Assembly: GCA_012656075.1 (NCBI GenBank)
Contig: JAAKBF010000224.1
Span: forward strand, 992,001 to 1,056,000
Length of the DNA stretch: 64,000 nt
From: Phytophthora hibernalis
Lineage: Eukaryota; Oomycota; Peronosporomycetes; Peronosporales; Peronosporaceae
Direction of reading: 5' to 3'
The translations under genes and the position numbers were made by a program. Positions 32,604-43,017 of this stretch are shown here, one piece after another (position 1 is the first letter of the stretch; each line of letters opens with the position of its first letter). Under the pieces are notes generated by a model. It worked only from the letters and a program-made list of their open reading frames with translations, searched no databases and was not told the origin of the DNA.

Positions 32604-34417
32604 CTACTGGATGCTGCAGCCACCGATGCCACAGGCACCGCATGCGCCAGGTGCGTCAGCGGACTTGGCGGCGGCGGGCACGACGCTCGGGACCTTCTTG
32701 ACCTTGACCACGCTGTCCACCTTGTAGCTGGACACGCCCTCGAACGCGTTCGCGATGTCCTTCTTGTCGATCTTGGGGTCCTCCACCACAGCCTCCGGAG
32801 CCACGACCACCTCCTTGACAGCCGCTACAGGCGTCTCCTTCTTCTCTACGACAGCAGGCTCCTTGACCGTGACCACCTTCTTCACGGGATCCTCAACCTT
32901 CGCAGCCTTAACGACGACAGGCTTGACCTCTTCCTTCACCGGAGTCGTGTTCCATGCCGAGGACGCAGCGAGAATTTCCGCTTCCACCTTGGGCTCCACG
33001 ACAGCAGCAGCCTCCTTAACGGGGGCCACGACCACCTCGTCCACGGCAGCGACTTCCTCCTTCACGGGCACAATCTTGACGGGGCGGCTTCCTCCTGTAC
33101 AGGGGTCGAGTTCCATGCGCTGGTAACCACCTCCTCCACAGGGGTCGTGTTCCAAGCGCTAGTCACCGGGGCATCCTCTTCCACGGACGCGTCCTCCACG
33201 ACAGGAGTCGGCGCCTCCACAACCTCGACCGGTGCTGGGGTCTCTCCTTTACGATCGGAGCCTCGACCTCCTCGACAGGGGAAACCTCTTCCACCGCTGC
33301 GGCAACAGCTGCAGCCACCTCTACTGGAGCAGCAGTCCACGGGCTAGCCGCCTCAGCATCCTGCGCAGGCGCAGCGGTCCATGGGCTGGCAACATTCACA
33401 GGCGCTTCCTCAACAGGTGGTTTCTCAACGACAGCTTCCGTGACGGGTTCCTCGATAGGCGCTGATTCCACCTCCTTCTCAGCCTCGGCTTCCTCCTCCA
33501 CCTCAGCAACAGCAGGCTCAACAACTTCCACCGCAGCGGGGCGGCTTCCTCAACAGGCGCTGTAGGCCATGCACTTGACGTGGTCTCCTCAGCAGGGGTC
33601 GTTGTCCACGGGCTAGAAGCCGCGGCAGGCTCCTCCGCAACAGCGGGTGTCTTGTCCACAACAGGCTCTTCAACAACAGCCTCCACAACCGGTTCAGGAG
33701 CAGCCTCCTCCACAAGAGGTTCAGGCACGGTCTCTTCCTTCACAGGGGCCGCAGTCCACGCGCTCACAGGCTCCTCCTTCACAGGGGTCGCAGTCCACGC
33801 ACTCGTCTCCTTCACGGGCTCCTCCACAGCCACTTCCTCAGCTGGCTCAAAGGCCGCCGAGAAGGCTGACGTCCGTTCCTCCTTCGCCGGCAAGTCCTCC
33901 ATCACGGCAGAACTCACCACATCAGGTTCAGGCTCCGACTCTGCAGGCGGAGAACCCGCAGACTTGAAGGGGTTGCTGGTCTGGAAGGGGATACGGCCCA
34001 GGGGCTGGCGGCCTCGGGGCTCGCGCTGGCGGGTGCCACGTTCCACGGGCTGCTGGTGTCCTCGGAGCTCATGCTGGTGGACGATTTGTACTTCTTCAGG
34101 AGCTTATTCACTGCGAACATGCACAAGAGCGATCAGAATGCGGAATGACCCACGGCCGGTCAGATCTAGGGCGCTCACTATATACCGCAGAATCGCCCTC
34201 GACACTTGGAAAGTGTATGGGGAATACAGTTTCCAAGTGGTGCTTCGTCTGATGCGTTTCACTCACCTCTCTTGTCGCCAATGTGCCAGTCCGGGTTGCT
34301 GCTCTTGACGCTGTTGGCCACGCGCTTGCTGCCGAACTCGGGGTTTGCGGAAATGACCTGGTGGATCTCGGCGATCACCTCGTGCTCCTCGGGCTGGTAC
34401 TTGGTGGACGAGTCCAT
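32604..34417 (-). CDS. Large CaaX-box protein with ~11 W-motif repeats
   Basis: Exon 1 (from ATG 34417) encodes a helical domain, MDSSTKYQPEEHEVIAEIHQ through NPDWHIGDKR, and is spliced (donor GTGAGT, acceptor TTCGCAG near 34113) to VNKLLKKYKSSTS. A long Pro/Val/Glu-rich body then carries about eleven copies of S-[AP]-W-x-x-x-P, mostly followed by [AV]-[KE]-E-E (SAWTATPVKEE, SPWTAAPVE, SAWNTTPVEE). The C terminus is CGACGIGGCSIQ; CSIQ fits a farnesylation CaaX box. Four single-base losses in short C, G or A runs (near 34010, 33541, 33240 and 33080) break the frame, and each repair continues the same repeat. About 570 residues. Likely lipid-anchored, extended scaffold protein; function unknown. 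Confidence 0.78.
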
Positions 34418-35044
34418 CCTTTGCTGGCCAAAAAAGAATGAGTTCGGGACAATAAATCAGGTTTTGGTGGAATGTCCTTGCGTCGCAAAGAGACCTTATA
34501 GAGTGCTAGGAACAGTGCTGCTTAGTGAAAGTTAGTGTACTGGCCATGCTTGGAATCTTCCCTATAAAGAGCGTCTGATGATTGGTTGAATGGAGCGTCA
34601 CTCTCAGAGATTTTACAGACTGCTGGACTGATTCCCGCCTCTTTTTGAATCGCAGGTGGCTGCACTGCACTGTCCTGTCCAGGCATGGCTCTATACAGAA
34701 AGTAGCGCCGTATGCATTGCAGGATGCAATTTGCATCGCATATATTAATATTATCTCTGTCGTGCTGCAAGGCTTCAGACCGAACGCTACATTGAGGCGT
34801 GTGGTCCGGGAAGCTCTGGAAGTCGCGGAAGATCTTGTGTAGCACTACAACTCACGATGGTGATGGCGAAAAATCCCGAAATCCATGAGCGCCTTGGATT
34901 TTAACCGATTCACTGTGTAGCCTGCTCTTTTGTCTTTCAATTGCTGGGTAAAAATTGTCGAAACTGTGCCACGAGCACTCGAAGTTGAGTTCTTGGACGC
35001 ACTTAGTATTGCCACCTTGTCCTCGAAACGAAGGGCTTTGAGAG
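34418..35044. other. Intergenic region before the transposon
   Basis: About 630 bp upstream of the large CaaX gene and next to the transposon's left end. Small open frames on both strands have no recognised domain. Confidence 0.35.
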
Positions 35045-35046
35045 TA

Positions 35047-35071
35047 CCGTAAATCACGGCGGACATGTAAC
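35047..35071 (+). repeat. Left terminal inverted repeat
   Basis: CCGTAAATCACGGCGGACAT then GTAAC. The first 14 bases are identical to the reverse complement of 38204-38217, and 22 of 25 match overall. A TA lies immediately outside. Confidence 0.85.
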
Positions 35072-35184
35072 ATCGTAAAAAGTAAAAACTAAGTGTAGAC
35101 GTAAAAGGATGCGCGCGCGTAAAAACTCCCACGACCACCCATGTGGCCCCGTTGCCAAACGCTACCAAACGTGAATTCACCATT

Positions 35185-36669
35185 ATGGTAGGAAGGAGAC
35201 AAGTCAGCACCACCAACGCACAAAAGCTGAAGGCGATTGAGCGCGTGTCAAACGGCGAGAAAGTGAACGATGTTGCGGCTTCATGTCACGTCGACCGTAC
35301 TACAATATGGAGGTGGCAACGCCAGGCTGCCTCCATTCAAACAGCCCAGTCATCCCGTGCGTACACCGGTGAGAAGACTCAGCTCACAGCTATCTCTCGT
35401 GACATTGAGCTCAGGTACTGTATTTCTACAACTGTTAAGTATTATCGTAAATATTCAATTAACTAACAGTTTGATATTGTTTTTAAAAACTTCTTGCGTG
35501 GGTGAAGCACATGCGAACTACAAAATACTTCTGCATCTCCACTGAATGTATTCGATACGCTCTTGCGTATTTTGATCCTGATTACACGTCAACACGCAGC
35601 CATGACGCAGTCAAAATGTACATTTTTCGATTCCTGCGCCGAAACCGTCTAACGTATCGACGGATTACGCACCGAGGGCGAGTCGCGCGGCCTGCAATGA
35701 AAATATTTTAGCATCTTTTGCGTATTTTAAGGTTTTACTGTGCTTTATTATGCTAAAAATATTGGCGTTTTGCGTGACTTGCAGCTTGTTGCGGATCGTT
35801 TTGCAGAGGCCACTGTTCATCTTCTAGAAAGCAATGCATTCTTCCCCATCGGGAAGAACGATCGGTACAGTTATCTTTTTAAGATGGATCAAACCTCCGT
35901 TTGTGTGGACATGAATCCGCACAGTACTATCGAATTTGTCGGTTCCCGTACAGTTGATGGCGTACAATGTAAGAATATTTATCGAGGTGCAAAATATTTT
36001 TAAGAACTAAACAATATTGTGTGTATGTGTATTTATTGCAACAACTCCTGACTCTTTTAGAGCATCTATTTTTTTGTGCGTCGGCGACTGGCAAGAAATG
36101 CGACCGCTTGTTGTTTTTGCGGGGGTATTCGGTGCAGATCTTCACGATGAGCTCCGAGCAGACCCCGCCTTTGATTGGAGCAAGGCACATTTTACAGTGC
36201 ACGCCAAAGCGTACTGCGACGTGAGAGTGATGAAAGAGTGGGTCGACGAGGTGTGGTGCCCCGATATGCGGGGGCCTAGTATGCTCCTTCTCGATAGCCT
36301 TAAAACGCATAAAATGGAGAGCGTCAAGAACCGACTCGAGACCGATGGCCACGCTCACGTTATTTACGTACCTCCGGGGTGACAGGCTTGGCACAGCCGA
36401 TGGACGTCGCTGTGATTAAGCCGTTCAAAGATCGCTGCCGAGACAAGTACCTGAAATTCGTGATTGAAGGATGGGTGTTTACAACACCAAGTCAGAAGCG
36501 TAGAAAGATTACAGAAATGGTAGTGCAGGCTTGGGATGAAATTAGCGAGGATAGTATCAGAAACGGCTTCTTAAAAGCTGGACTTATCGCTACAGGGCCT
36601 CGAGACGCTCGTGGAGTGTTCGCCTCACCCAAACCACCTAGCGAGGGTATCTTAGATGTCGACACGTAA
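35185..36669 (+). pseudogene. Pogo-like DDE transposase (frame broken)
   Basis: Cuts and moves the element. The N-terminal helix-turn-helix (AQKLKAIERVSNGEKVNDVA then HVDRTTIWRWQRQA) should bind the inverted repeats. A second DNA-binding segment (VKHMRTTKYFCISTECIRYA then FRFLRRNRLTYRRITHRG) is CENP-B/Tigger-like. Catalytic acids: the first Asp in FKMDQTSVCVDMN, the second in PSMLLLDSLKTHKM, the third in QPMDVAVIKPFKDRCRDKY. AT-rich introns probably lie near 35415-35467, 35700-35780 and 35970-36060. One G missing near 36379 splits the third acid from the rest, and one A is missing near 35487. The family is certain; the exact exon pattern and whether the copy still works are not. Confidence 0.8.
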
Positions 36670-36741
36670 TGATAGTCACTTATCTGGCAAAAACGTAGGA
36701 TATTTTACGGCAAATGAATGAGTCATACTGATTGGTTAAAA

Positions 36742-37927
36742 CTAAGGAAATCGCTGCCGCTTTTTCTGTGGTGATGTTGAAGAAGTGTCACTTATGTCTG
36801 TGCTTGGCCTTCCTCGTTGATCAGCTTGTTGTGCCTCTCGGACTAGACGCAAGATGGTAGTGATAGTAAGCTCAGCGAGACGACGCTTACGTCTCGAGTC
36901 TGCCAGTTGCAAATTGTCCATGCCGATTTGAAACACTTCAGCTGCTTGCTGCTCGGACAGATTGGCTGGAATTGACATCCCGGTTGAGCCTGCGGCGGCT
37001 GTGATGTTCCGTGCCAGCACTCTCCAATCAGAGAATGTTTTGTCCATGTCTGGGCTAGGAAGGTCGTGGGTGCGAATTTTTTGAGTGGGGGTAGCCTTGG
37101 TGGCTATCGCCGAACCACCACAGCTTCCACGCCCCAAATGGACCCTTTCGTGGAAACTCGAACGACTTTGGCAATAAGTGGAATTTGCCGTCGTAAAAAT
37201 GAACAATGCCGCTCTCACCGGATTGCTGGTTCTGCTGAGGCGTGGGTGCTGGTGCTTGTGCCAACCCAGTACGCTCCAGCAGCTTCTCTATTGTAGTCTC
37301 GAGTTGGTCCTTCGTGATGTTTCCAGCCGCCACTCCTTTTTGCTCAATCAGCGTACTAATTCCCTCCAACAGCACTGGCGGCAAGTTGTCGATAGAGTTT
37401 TGCATCGACAATAGCTGCTTATACAACTCGATGTGGGGAGGGACACCCGTCGGCTTCATCCACGGCGATGTGTCAGGTGCCAGAGCAGATTTTAGCTGGT
37501 CTAGAACTCGATCCTGTCTAAACAGGAACGTTGAAAGTTCATGTTGGCCGAGTCAGCCGTATCTGGGCGAGTTGATGTCGCGAGCACTGCAGGAAGCGAT
37601 TGACGAAGAGTGCTTGTCGTGTTGGCCGTGGTATCAGGCCCTAAGTGCACGTCTGAAATGCTGTAAGCACCTGCCATGGTTGTAGTGGCGCTGGGTGTAC
37701 TAGTCAAACCAGACATACTCGCCACCATAGTGTCCACGTGGCCGTATCCTGTCGAGATGGTCTTCTCTACCCAGACCGCGGTCGCTTGAGCCGTCTTGTC
37801 CTCGGGAACAGCAGCCGTCTCTCCCTTCTTCGCCTTATTACTGGCGGGCTTGGTCTTGGCCGAGCGCTTGGAGCTGCTCGTTGTCTTGGTGCCTTGGCTC
37901 TCTTTTCGACGAATGATGTGCGGCCAT
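36742..37927 (-). pseudogene. Accessory ORF2 of the pogo element
   Basis: A second element-borne gene, convergent with the transposase. From ATG 37927 a basic Ser/Lys-rich N terminus (KRSAKTKPASNKAKKGE) and a Thr/Ser-rich linker lead to a helical part (IEQKGVAAGNITKDQLETTI). Next is a tryptophan-rich motif KFHLLPKSFEFPRKGPFGAW followed by KLWWFGD, then DKTFSDWRVLARNI, and a Lys/Arg end (SPQKKRQRF) that looks like a nuclear signal. Frame breaks near 37080-37100 (two short runs) and in the first 150 bp interrupt it. I have the impression that similar W-rich proteins occur in other oomycete elements, but cannot verify it here. It may be a DNA-binding or targeting partner for the transposase. Confidence 0.6.
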
Positions 37928-38192
37928 TACTCGTTGGATTTTATGGCGACGAAACAGAGCCATACACGCACCAAACCGTACAGCATACAAAGCTGAAGTA
38001 TTTCGAGCAGGCATCATTTCGAATGATAGGAAAAAAAGACCAAACTTTCCTACGATTCCATACAAATGGTTAGATACTTGCTACGAAACAGCGACAATCA
38101 AAGACGGGGTGTCACTTTTTACTTTTGGTCGTCGTAAATATAAAAGAACGTCGTATCAGCCTTTTTACGAAAATGTTGCATGATCAACGTGC

Positions 38193-38217
38193 GTTGCATG
38201 TATGCCGTGATTTACGG
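38193..38217 (-). repeat. Right terminal inverted repeat
   Basis: Reads CCGTAAATCACGGCATACAT then GCAAC on the minus strand, pairing with the left repeat with three mismatches. A TA lies immediately outside, at the start of a TACCGGTA palindrome. Confidence 0.85.
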
Positions 38218-38384
38218 TACCGGTACATTTGACTTCAACCTCGTTGTACACGAGCACGGTCATTATCACCGATAAGTCTTGGGATCCTATCAAGTACTTG
38301 CCCTTCGTGATCATGTACCTGAACAATTGAAGCCGTCGCTGAAGAGGCCTACCTCGAAGTGAATCGAATTTTATTATCAGCTTT

Positions 38385-40490
38385 TTAAAGAAGCACCGTC
38401 ACGTTAAGGCGCCACAGATCCGACCATAGGAACGTCGTCGTGTGAACCAGTCGGGCTGTGTCTTTCACGGTGTTCCCTTCTACTTCGTACGCGTAGACGT
38501 TTCTGAACCGGGACCCCAACGCCTTCATGATGATGATCGATAGTAGATCTTTGGTGGCAACCAATAATTTACCGTTCACGATCACGTACCCCGAGCAATA
38601 CACGCCATCCGCGGACGCAAACTTCATGCCTTTGAAGAACACGTAGTTGTTGTAGTCGGTGACGATGCCGTACCGCGTTTCGAGCTCAGCTCCCGTTGCA
38701 ATTTCGAAATTGGTGAAGATGCCTCTCAACATCATCGCAGACTTTTCAGTTCCCGAAGCATCAGTACTTTGACTGGATCTCTGTCTAATTGGTTCTGGGT
38801 ACCAGTAGTGATAGACTTTGCGAGCAATGGCGACGCAAGAAATAACTGTCAGTAAGTAAATCATGGGGAAGAAAGATGCGAAAAGGAACGTCGGGTCCTT
38901 CGCAGGGAACTCGAACGATGACCACAGACGCATCGGCGAAAACTCACCGATGGCTGGTGTTACATGTGCAATCCCGATTTCCCACTGAGCTTCCGAGTAT
39001 GTTTGAACTTCTTCCAGCACCGGGGAGCACGAACGTATCAATGCCAACCGATACTTGTGGATGAACTCAAATAGGAAGATGGCAATTGCTGGGTCGATCC
39101 TCTCACGAAAGATTGCGCTCAGAAACCCCACAAGACTAAGAAAGACGACCATTATATCGGCTTGCATCACTTCTTTGTGGACACGAACGACTTGCGATCC
39201 TGTGATCATCGCACCTCTCGACATCGCGTACTCGTTGACGGACCAAAAGGAGTCTAAACGCCACGAAATTATCACTAAGATGCCCCGGATCACTAAGCTC
39301 GCAGTCGATAGCGAAGCAAATGGATCGCCGATCCACACTTTGCCTGATCGAAACTTCTGGTATGTCAAGAGAAACAGTACGACGAGCGAATACATTGTCT
39401 GCAAACCGAAGAAGAAGTGAATCCAGTGCACCCAGGCCCATGAATCGATCGTTACAGCTTCACCAATCCACTCCCATCGGGTAAGTGCCGTCTTCGCGTT
39501 TAAGCCTTCGAGGGTGGAGTACATCATGCGCACATTCGCCTGATCGTCACCCTCGTAGAATCCTCTCTTCCTCGCAGTTATCAAATTCTTCACAGGCTCA
39601 ACTGATGGGTCACGTGGAATACTACGTAGCTCAAGGTAGCTTTCATTCGTAATTCCAACGAGCTCGTACATTTCAAAATCTGGAGACCGTTGAAACGGAT
39701 ACGTTGTTGCCACCATGTAGAATTGCTCTACTTCGTCTGCCTGCATGTCTTCCACCAATGTTAGCATTCCCACAAGAGCAGGACCGCGCTTCTTCAGGGC
39801 GCGTACTTCATATTCTTGAACGTTCAGCGACATAGTGACAACGTACAACTCATTTGGATTCTCGCGCGAGCGCACTATGCTGAAAATTCGCGCCACCGAA
39901 GGATCTCCGAGTATGATCTGCCTGAAGGTGCAATCGACTAAAATCACGACCAGCTCCAACTCTTCGAGAACACTGATATTGTACTTGGTCTTGTCAACCA
40001 TCCCTTGGAAGCCGTTGCTCAGGAATTCATAGTTATAGATTTCCGAATTGAATAGCGGAACTTCGGAGCATTCATCGGTTGATGTCTTGTTATAGGATTC
40101 GAGAAACAGAACGTAGTCCCGTGGTGTCAAGTCGCCCGCTAGTACGTCTTGGACAAGTGGACTATCCCGAATTAAGCCTTCACCCAAGTAACCTTGGATC
40201 AGAGAAGACGGAAACACGCGCAAAGTCTCGGTCGGGTTTGGCGCACCACTAAGTAGTTGGAGTGCCCACCACGAGGCTGACAGCGAAACGTTCACGTATT
40301 GGATGGCAGCAGCAACGGCCGCGAGACGGCGTAACATAGTGAATGCGTGCCATTTCGCGAGTGTGCGTTTGGTCTTGGTACGCACAACGACGACTTCACT
40401 TTCGCGAGTTGCCATGGTCGAGTCCAGCGAGGTTGTAAGGGGTCCTTTGCCACGAGGACCTTTTGCTGCTGGTTGGACCCGCGGCTTCAT
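38385..40490 (-). CDS. Multi-pass membrane protein, cluster family copy 1 (intact)
   Basis: About 700 residues from the ATG at 40490 (MKPRVQPAAKGPRG); an in-frame ATG at 40631 would add 47 residues without family support. Layout shared by the family: a basic cytosolic start, one transmembrane helix (RRLAAVAAAIQYVNVSLSASW), a luminal or extracellular domain of ~330 residues with the LIQGYLGEGLIRDSPLVQ and ELELVVILVDCTF motifs, then four or five helices (e.g. WIHFFFGLQTMYSLVVLFLL, DIMVVFLSLVGFLSAIF). A cytosolic C-terminal domain starts FEIATGAELETRYGIVTDY and contains YCSGYVIVNGKLLVATKDLL. I recognise no known transporter, channel or receptor signature. The frame is intact. Head to head with copy 2. 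Confidence 0.85.
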   Translation of the reverse strand: MKPRVQPAAKGPRGKGPLTTSLDSTMATRESEVVVVRTKTKRTLAKWHAFTMLRRLAAVAAAIQYVNVSLSASWWALQLLSGAPNPTETLRVFPSSLIQGYLGEGLIRDSPLVQDVLAGDLTPRDYVLFLESYNKTSTDECSEVPLFNSEIYNYEFLSNGFQGMVDKTKYNISVLEELELVVILVDCTFRQIILGDPSVARIFSIVRSRENPNELYVVTMSLNVQEYEVRALKKRGPALVGMLTLVEDMQADEVEQFYMVATTYPFQRSPDFEMYELVGITNESYLELRSIPRDPSVEPVKNLITARKRGFYEGDDQANVRMMYSTLEGLNAKTALTRWEWIGEAVTIDSWAWVHWIHFFFGLQTMYSLVVLFLLTYQKFRSGKVWIGDPFASLSTASLVIRGILVIISWRLDSFWSVNEYAMSRGAMITGSQVVRVHKEVMQADIMVVFLSLVGFLSAIFRERIDPAIAIFLFEFIHKYRLALIRSCSPVLEEVQTYSEAQWEIGIAHVTPAIGEFSPMRLWSSFEFPAKDPTFLFASFFPMIYLLTVISCVAIARKVYHYWYPEPIRQRSSQSTDASGTEKSAMMLRGIFTNFEIATGAELETRYGIVTDYNNYVFFKGMKFASADGVYCSGYVIVNGKLLVATKDLLSIIIMKALGSRFRNVYAYEVEGNTVKDTARLVHTTTFLWSDLWRLNVTVLL

Positions 40491-40822
40491 ATTTGATCTT
40501 CTTGATACTTGGCACCACCTCCTTGACTTTGGTTCTTGCTGTCGGGATACAAATTGGTTGTGGTTCGCTAAAACATCTTCATGGCGTACGACGCAGTTCC
40601 TTTCTGCAGCAATAGATAAATAGCATAACATGTTTCCCGCAGGAGAGCCTCATGTCACTGCATTGCGCAACAGGTCTATTTGCTGCTTTCGTTTCGCTTT
40701 CGTGGTTAGTAGGTACTATGGTCATGCGATGAATCAATCGAAACGGACGGCTCCCTAGCCACGCTGATCGAGTCTGAATTTCCCATTTCTCCCCCAGAGA
40801 CTCGAGTACAAGGCTTTCGGCC

Positions 40823-42894
40823 ATGAATCCCGACGGGAAAGTCAATGTGGTGAAGCCTGGGCCCACGGCGAATGAGGCGACCAAAGTTCACAACAGCACC
40901 CCACTCCAGCGCAAACTACGACTTGTACACCGGCTATTCGTATTTGGAGCTGCTGTGTGGTACATCGTTATCTCCTTGATGGCTACCGATGCCTCGCTCG
41001 ACATTTTGAGGGATTCAGCTCGATACGACACGGGTGCAATTGTACTGATATCGCCACTCATTGAAGGATATGTTGGTACGGGCACGATTCGAGAGAGCCC
41101 CTAGTCAAAAATGTTCTGGGAGACTCGACCAAGCCGCTTGAAACTGGTACACTCTTTCTGGAGACCGCTTCCAGCACGTCATTTACGCAGTGTTCGGCTG
41201 TAGCAGAAAGTGATTCAGCCAATATCTACACGGACGAGTATCTACGTTGGATGTTCGACGACCTGAAGAACAAAACGGCATACAACATTTCACTTTTTGA
41301 CGAAGTTGAGTTGGTGCTCCCTGTTGTAGACTGCGGCATAGCGAGCGTTCTAAGTGGAGGTGGTGGCGCAGTTGCACGAGTAAACTACTTGATGCGCTAT
41401 AAGGACAACCAAGAGCGTATGCTGATGTTGCCAGCTTCCCTTTCCATCCAAGATTACTATATCGCCGAACAATACGAGCGCGGATCTGCCTTGCTGTTTG
41501 CGTTCTCGGTTGTCGAAGATATACAATCTTCAGATCCAGTCCCGCAGCACTTTGCACTTGCACTCGACTATCCGTACGAATACCAACCAGACTTCGAGGT
41601 CTGCACATTCTACGAACACACCGAAGATGGCTTTTGGTCATTCGAGACAATTCCTCAGGACCCGTTCATGAGACCCCCGAAGCCGGTGCTCACAGCTCGA
41701 CAGCTCGGATTCTACCTCGACAAAGAGACTTCGCAAGTAAACCAGATTAATCTTCACTGGGACCCGGACGATGACCCTGCTTCGGCAATTTCCAACTGGC
41801 ATTGGCATGGTGACGCCGTCATCCGTGATAATTGGGCCTGGGTGCACATTATTCACCTGGTCTTCGCTCTGGACGTGATGTTTCAGCTAAGTTTGCTGTT
41901 ATTCCTCGTGTACCGAAGCATCATGCAAAAACATTTTTGGATCGGTGATGCATTCGCCTCCATCTCAAACGCTTTGCTTTATCGTGGTATCTACGTGATC
42001 ATCTCCAACCACATCAATGGATACTGGACACTCACAGAATTCAGTCTCGCGCTAGCAACTACCCTTGGCGGAGATTCAACCGTGCACTACCGCGAAGAAT
42101 TGGCTCATGCAGACATGCTTACCATCTATCTCAATATTGTGAGCGTACTTAGTTACTTGGTACGAGAACGAGTGGACCCGATTTTTGTTTTAGTTTGCTT
42201 CGAGGTGGGCTTCAATAGTCGAGAGAGCATGGCAACAATCTTTCCAGCTCTGAAAAAGGTGATTATAGACTACGGAGTCACCGAGACCTCCTACGGTCGC
42301 GTGGACGTCGACGCTTTCCTAACTTCGTTGTCTCCTATGCGGCTCTGGACAGTGCACCCGATTCATCAGAATGTCTGGCCACTACTGCTAGTTACATTCG
42401 TGATCATCTACAGCACGATACTGGTAATTGTGTTGTATGTGGTTCTACGAAAACTCATGCGATACCATTCATTGAGATTAAAAGCTGGCAGTCAAGACCC
42501 CAACGATAAAAGACGCCAGGGCTCCGGTCGATTCCGTAGTGATTCGGAACCGAAGGAATTAATGGAGTTCGAAACAGCTACGGGAGCAGTGCTGAAAAAT
42601 CGCTTTGGTATCCTGTCGACTTACAAGAACTACACGATGAAGAGTGGTCGCAGATTCACATCAGGTGACGCGATCTATTGCAACGGTTTCGTTGTTGCCA
42701 ACGACAAATTTGTTATAGCGACGGAGGATTTGCTGTCTCTACTCATCATGAAGATCACGCGCGCACGCTTCACAAACATTTATGTCTACACAATCAAGGA
42801 TGGTACTGGTGTTAACCAGACAGCTCGCCTGGTGTACCCGACAACAATTTCCTGGCATGATTTGGCGAAGGTGAGTGTAAGCCCGTTATCGTGA
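40823..42894 (+). CDS. Multi-pass membrane protein, cluster family copy 2
   Basis: The only copy on the plus strand. Start ATG 40823 (MNPDGKVNVVKPGPT). One C is missing from the CCC near 41100, right after the family motif GTGTIRESP; the repaired frame continues VKNVLGDSTKPLETG. Later family blocks: NISLFDEVELVLPVVDCG, SIQDYYIAEQYERGSALL, WVHIIHLVFALDVMFQLSLL (helix), FWIGDAFASISNALLYRG and FETATGAVLKNRFGILSTY. Then YCNGFVVANDKFVIATEDLL leads to the C terminus. About 690 residues. It is the most diverged complete member alongside copies 4 and 5, with which it shares the IGDAF and SNxLLYRG wording. Confidence 0.85.
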
Positions 42895-43017
42895 GTAGTG
42901 GATCGAAGCAATTGACTTTCATCTAGTTTCTCGAACCTTTGAAACTCTTGCAACTTAAATATGAATGCATTAGGATTTACTTTCTTAGCGCGTGGTGGTG
43001 TCAACTCTCTTCGGATT

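Larger units (their letters stand above)
35047..38217. mobile_element. Pogo-type (Tc1/mariner superfamily) DNA transposon with two genes
   Basis: A 3,171-bp element bounded by imperfect 25-bp inverted repeats beginning CCGTAAATCACGGC and flanked on both sides by TA (35045-35046, 38218-38219), the target duplication expected for this superfamily. It carries a plus-strand transposase (35185-36669) and a convergent minus-strand accessory gene (36742-37927). Both reading frames are broken in places, so the copy may be inactive, although at least some breaks match the single-base losses seen throughout the window. Confidence 0.85.

Noticed and set aside
37738..38073. 111-codon plus-strand frame inside the transposon
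   Set aside because: It is antisense to the start of the accessory gene, whose Lys/Ser-rich frame is better supported.
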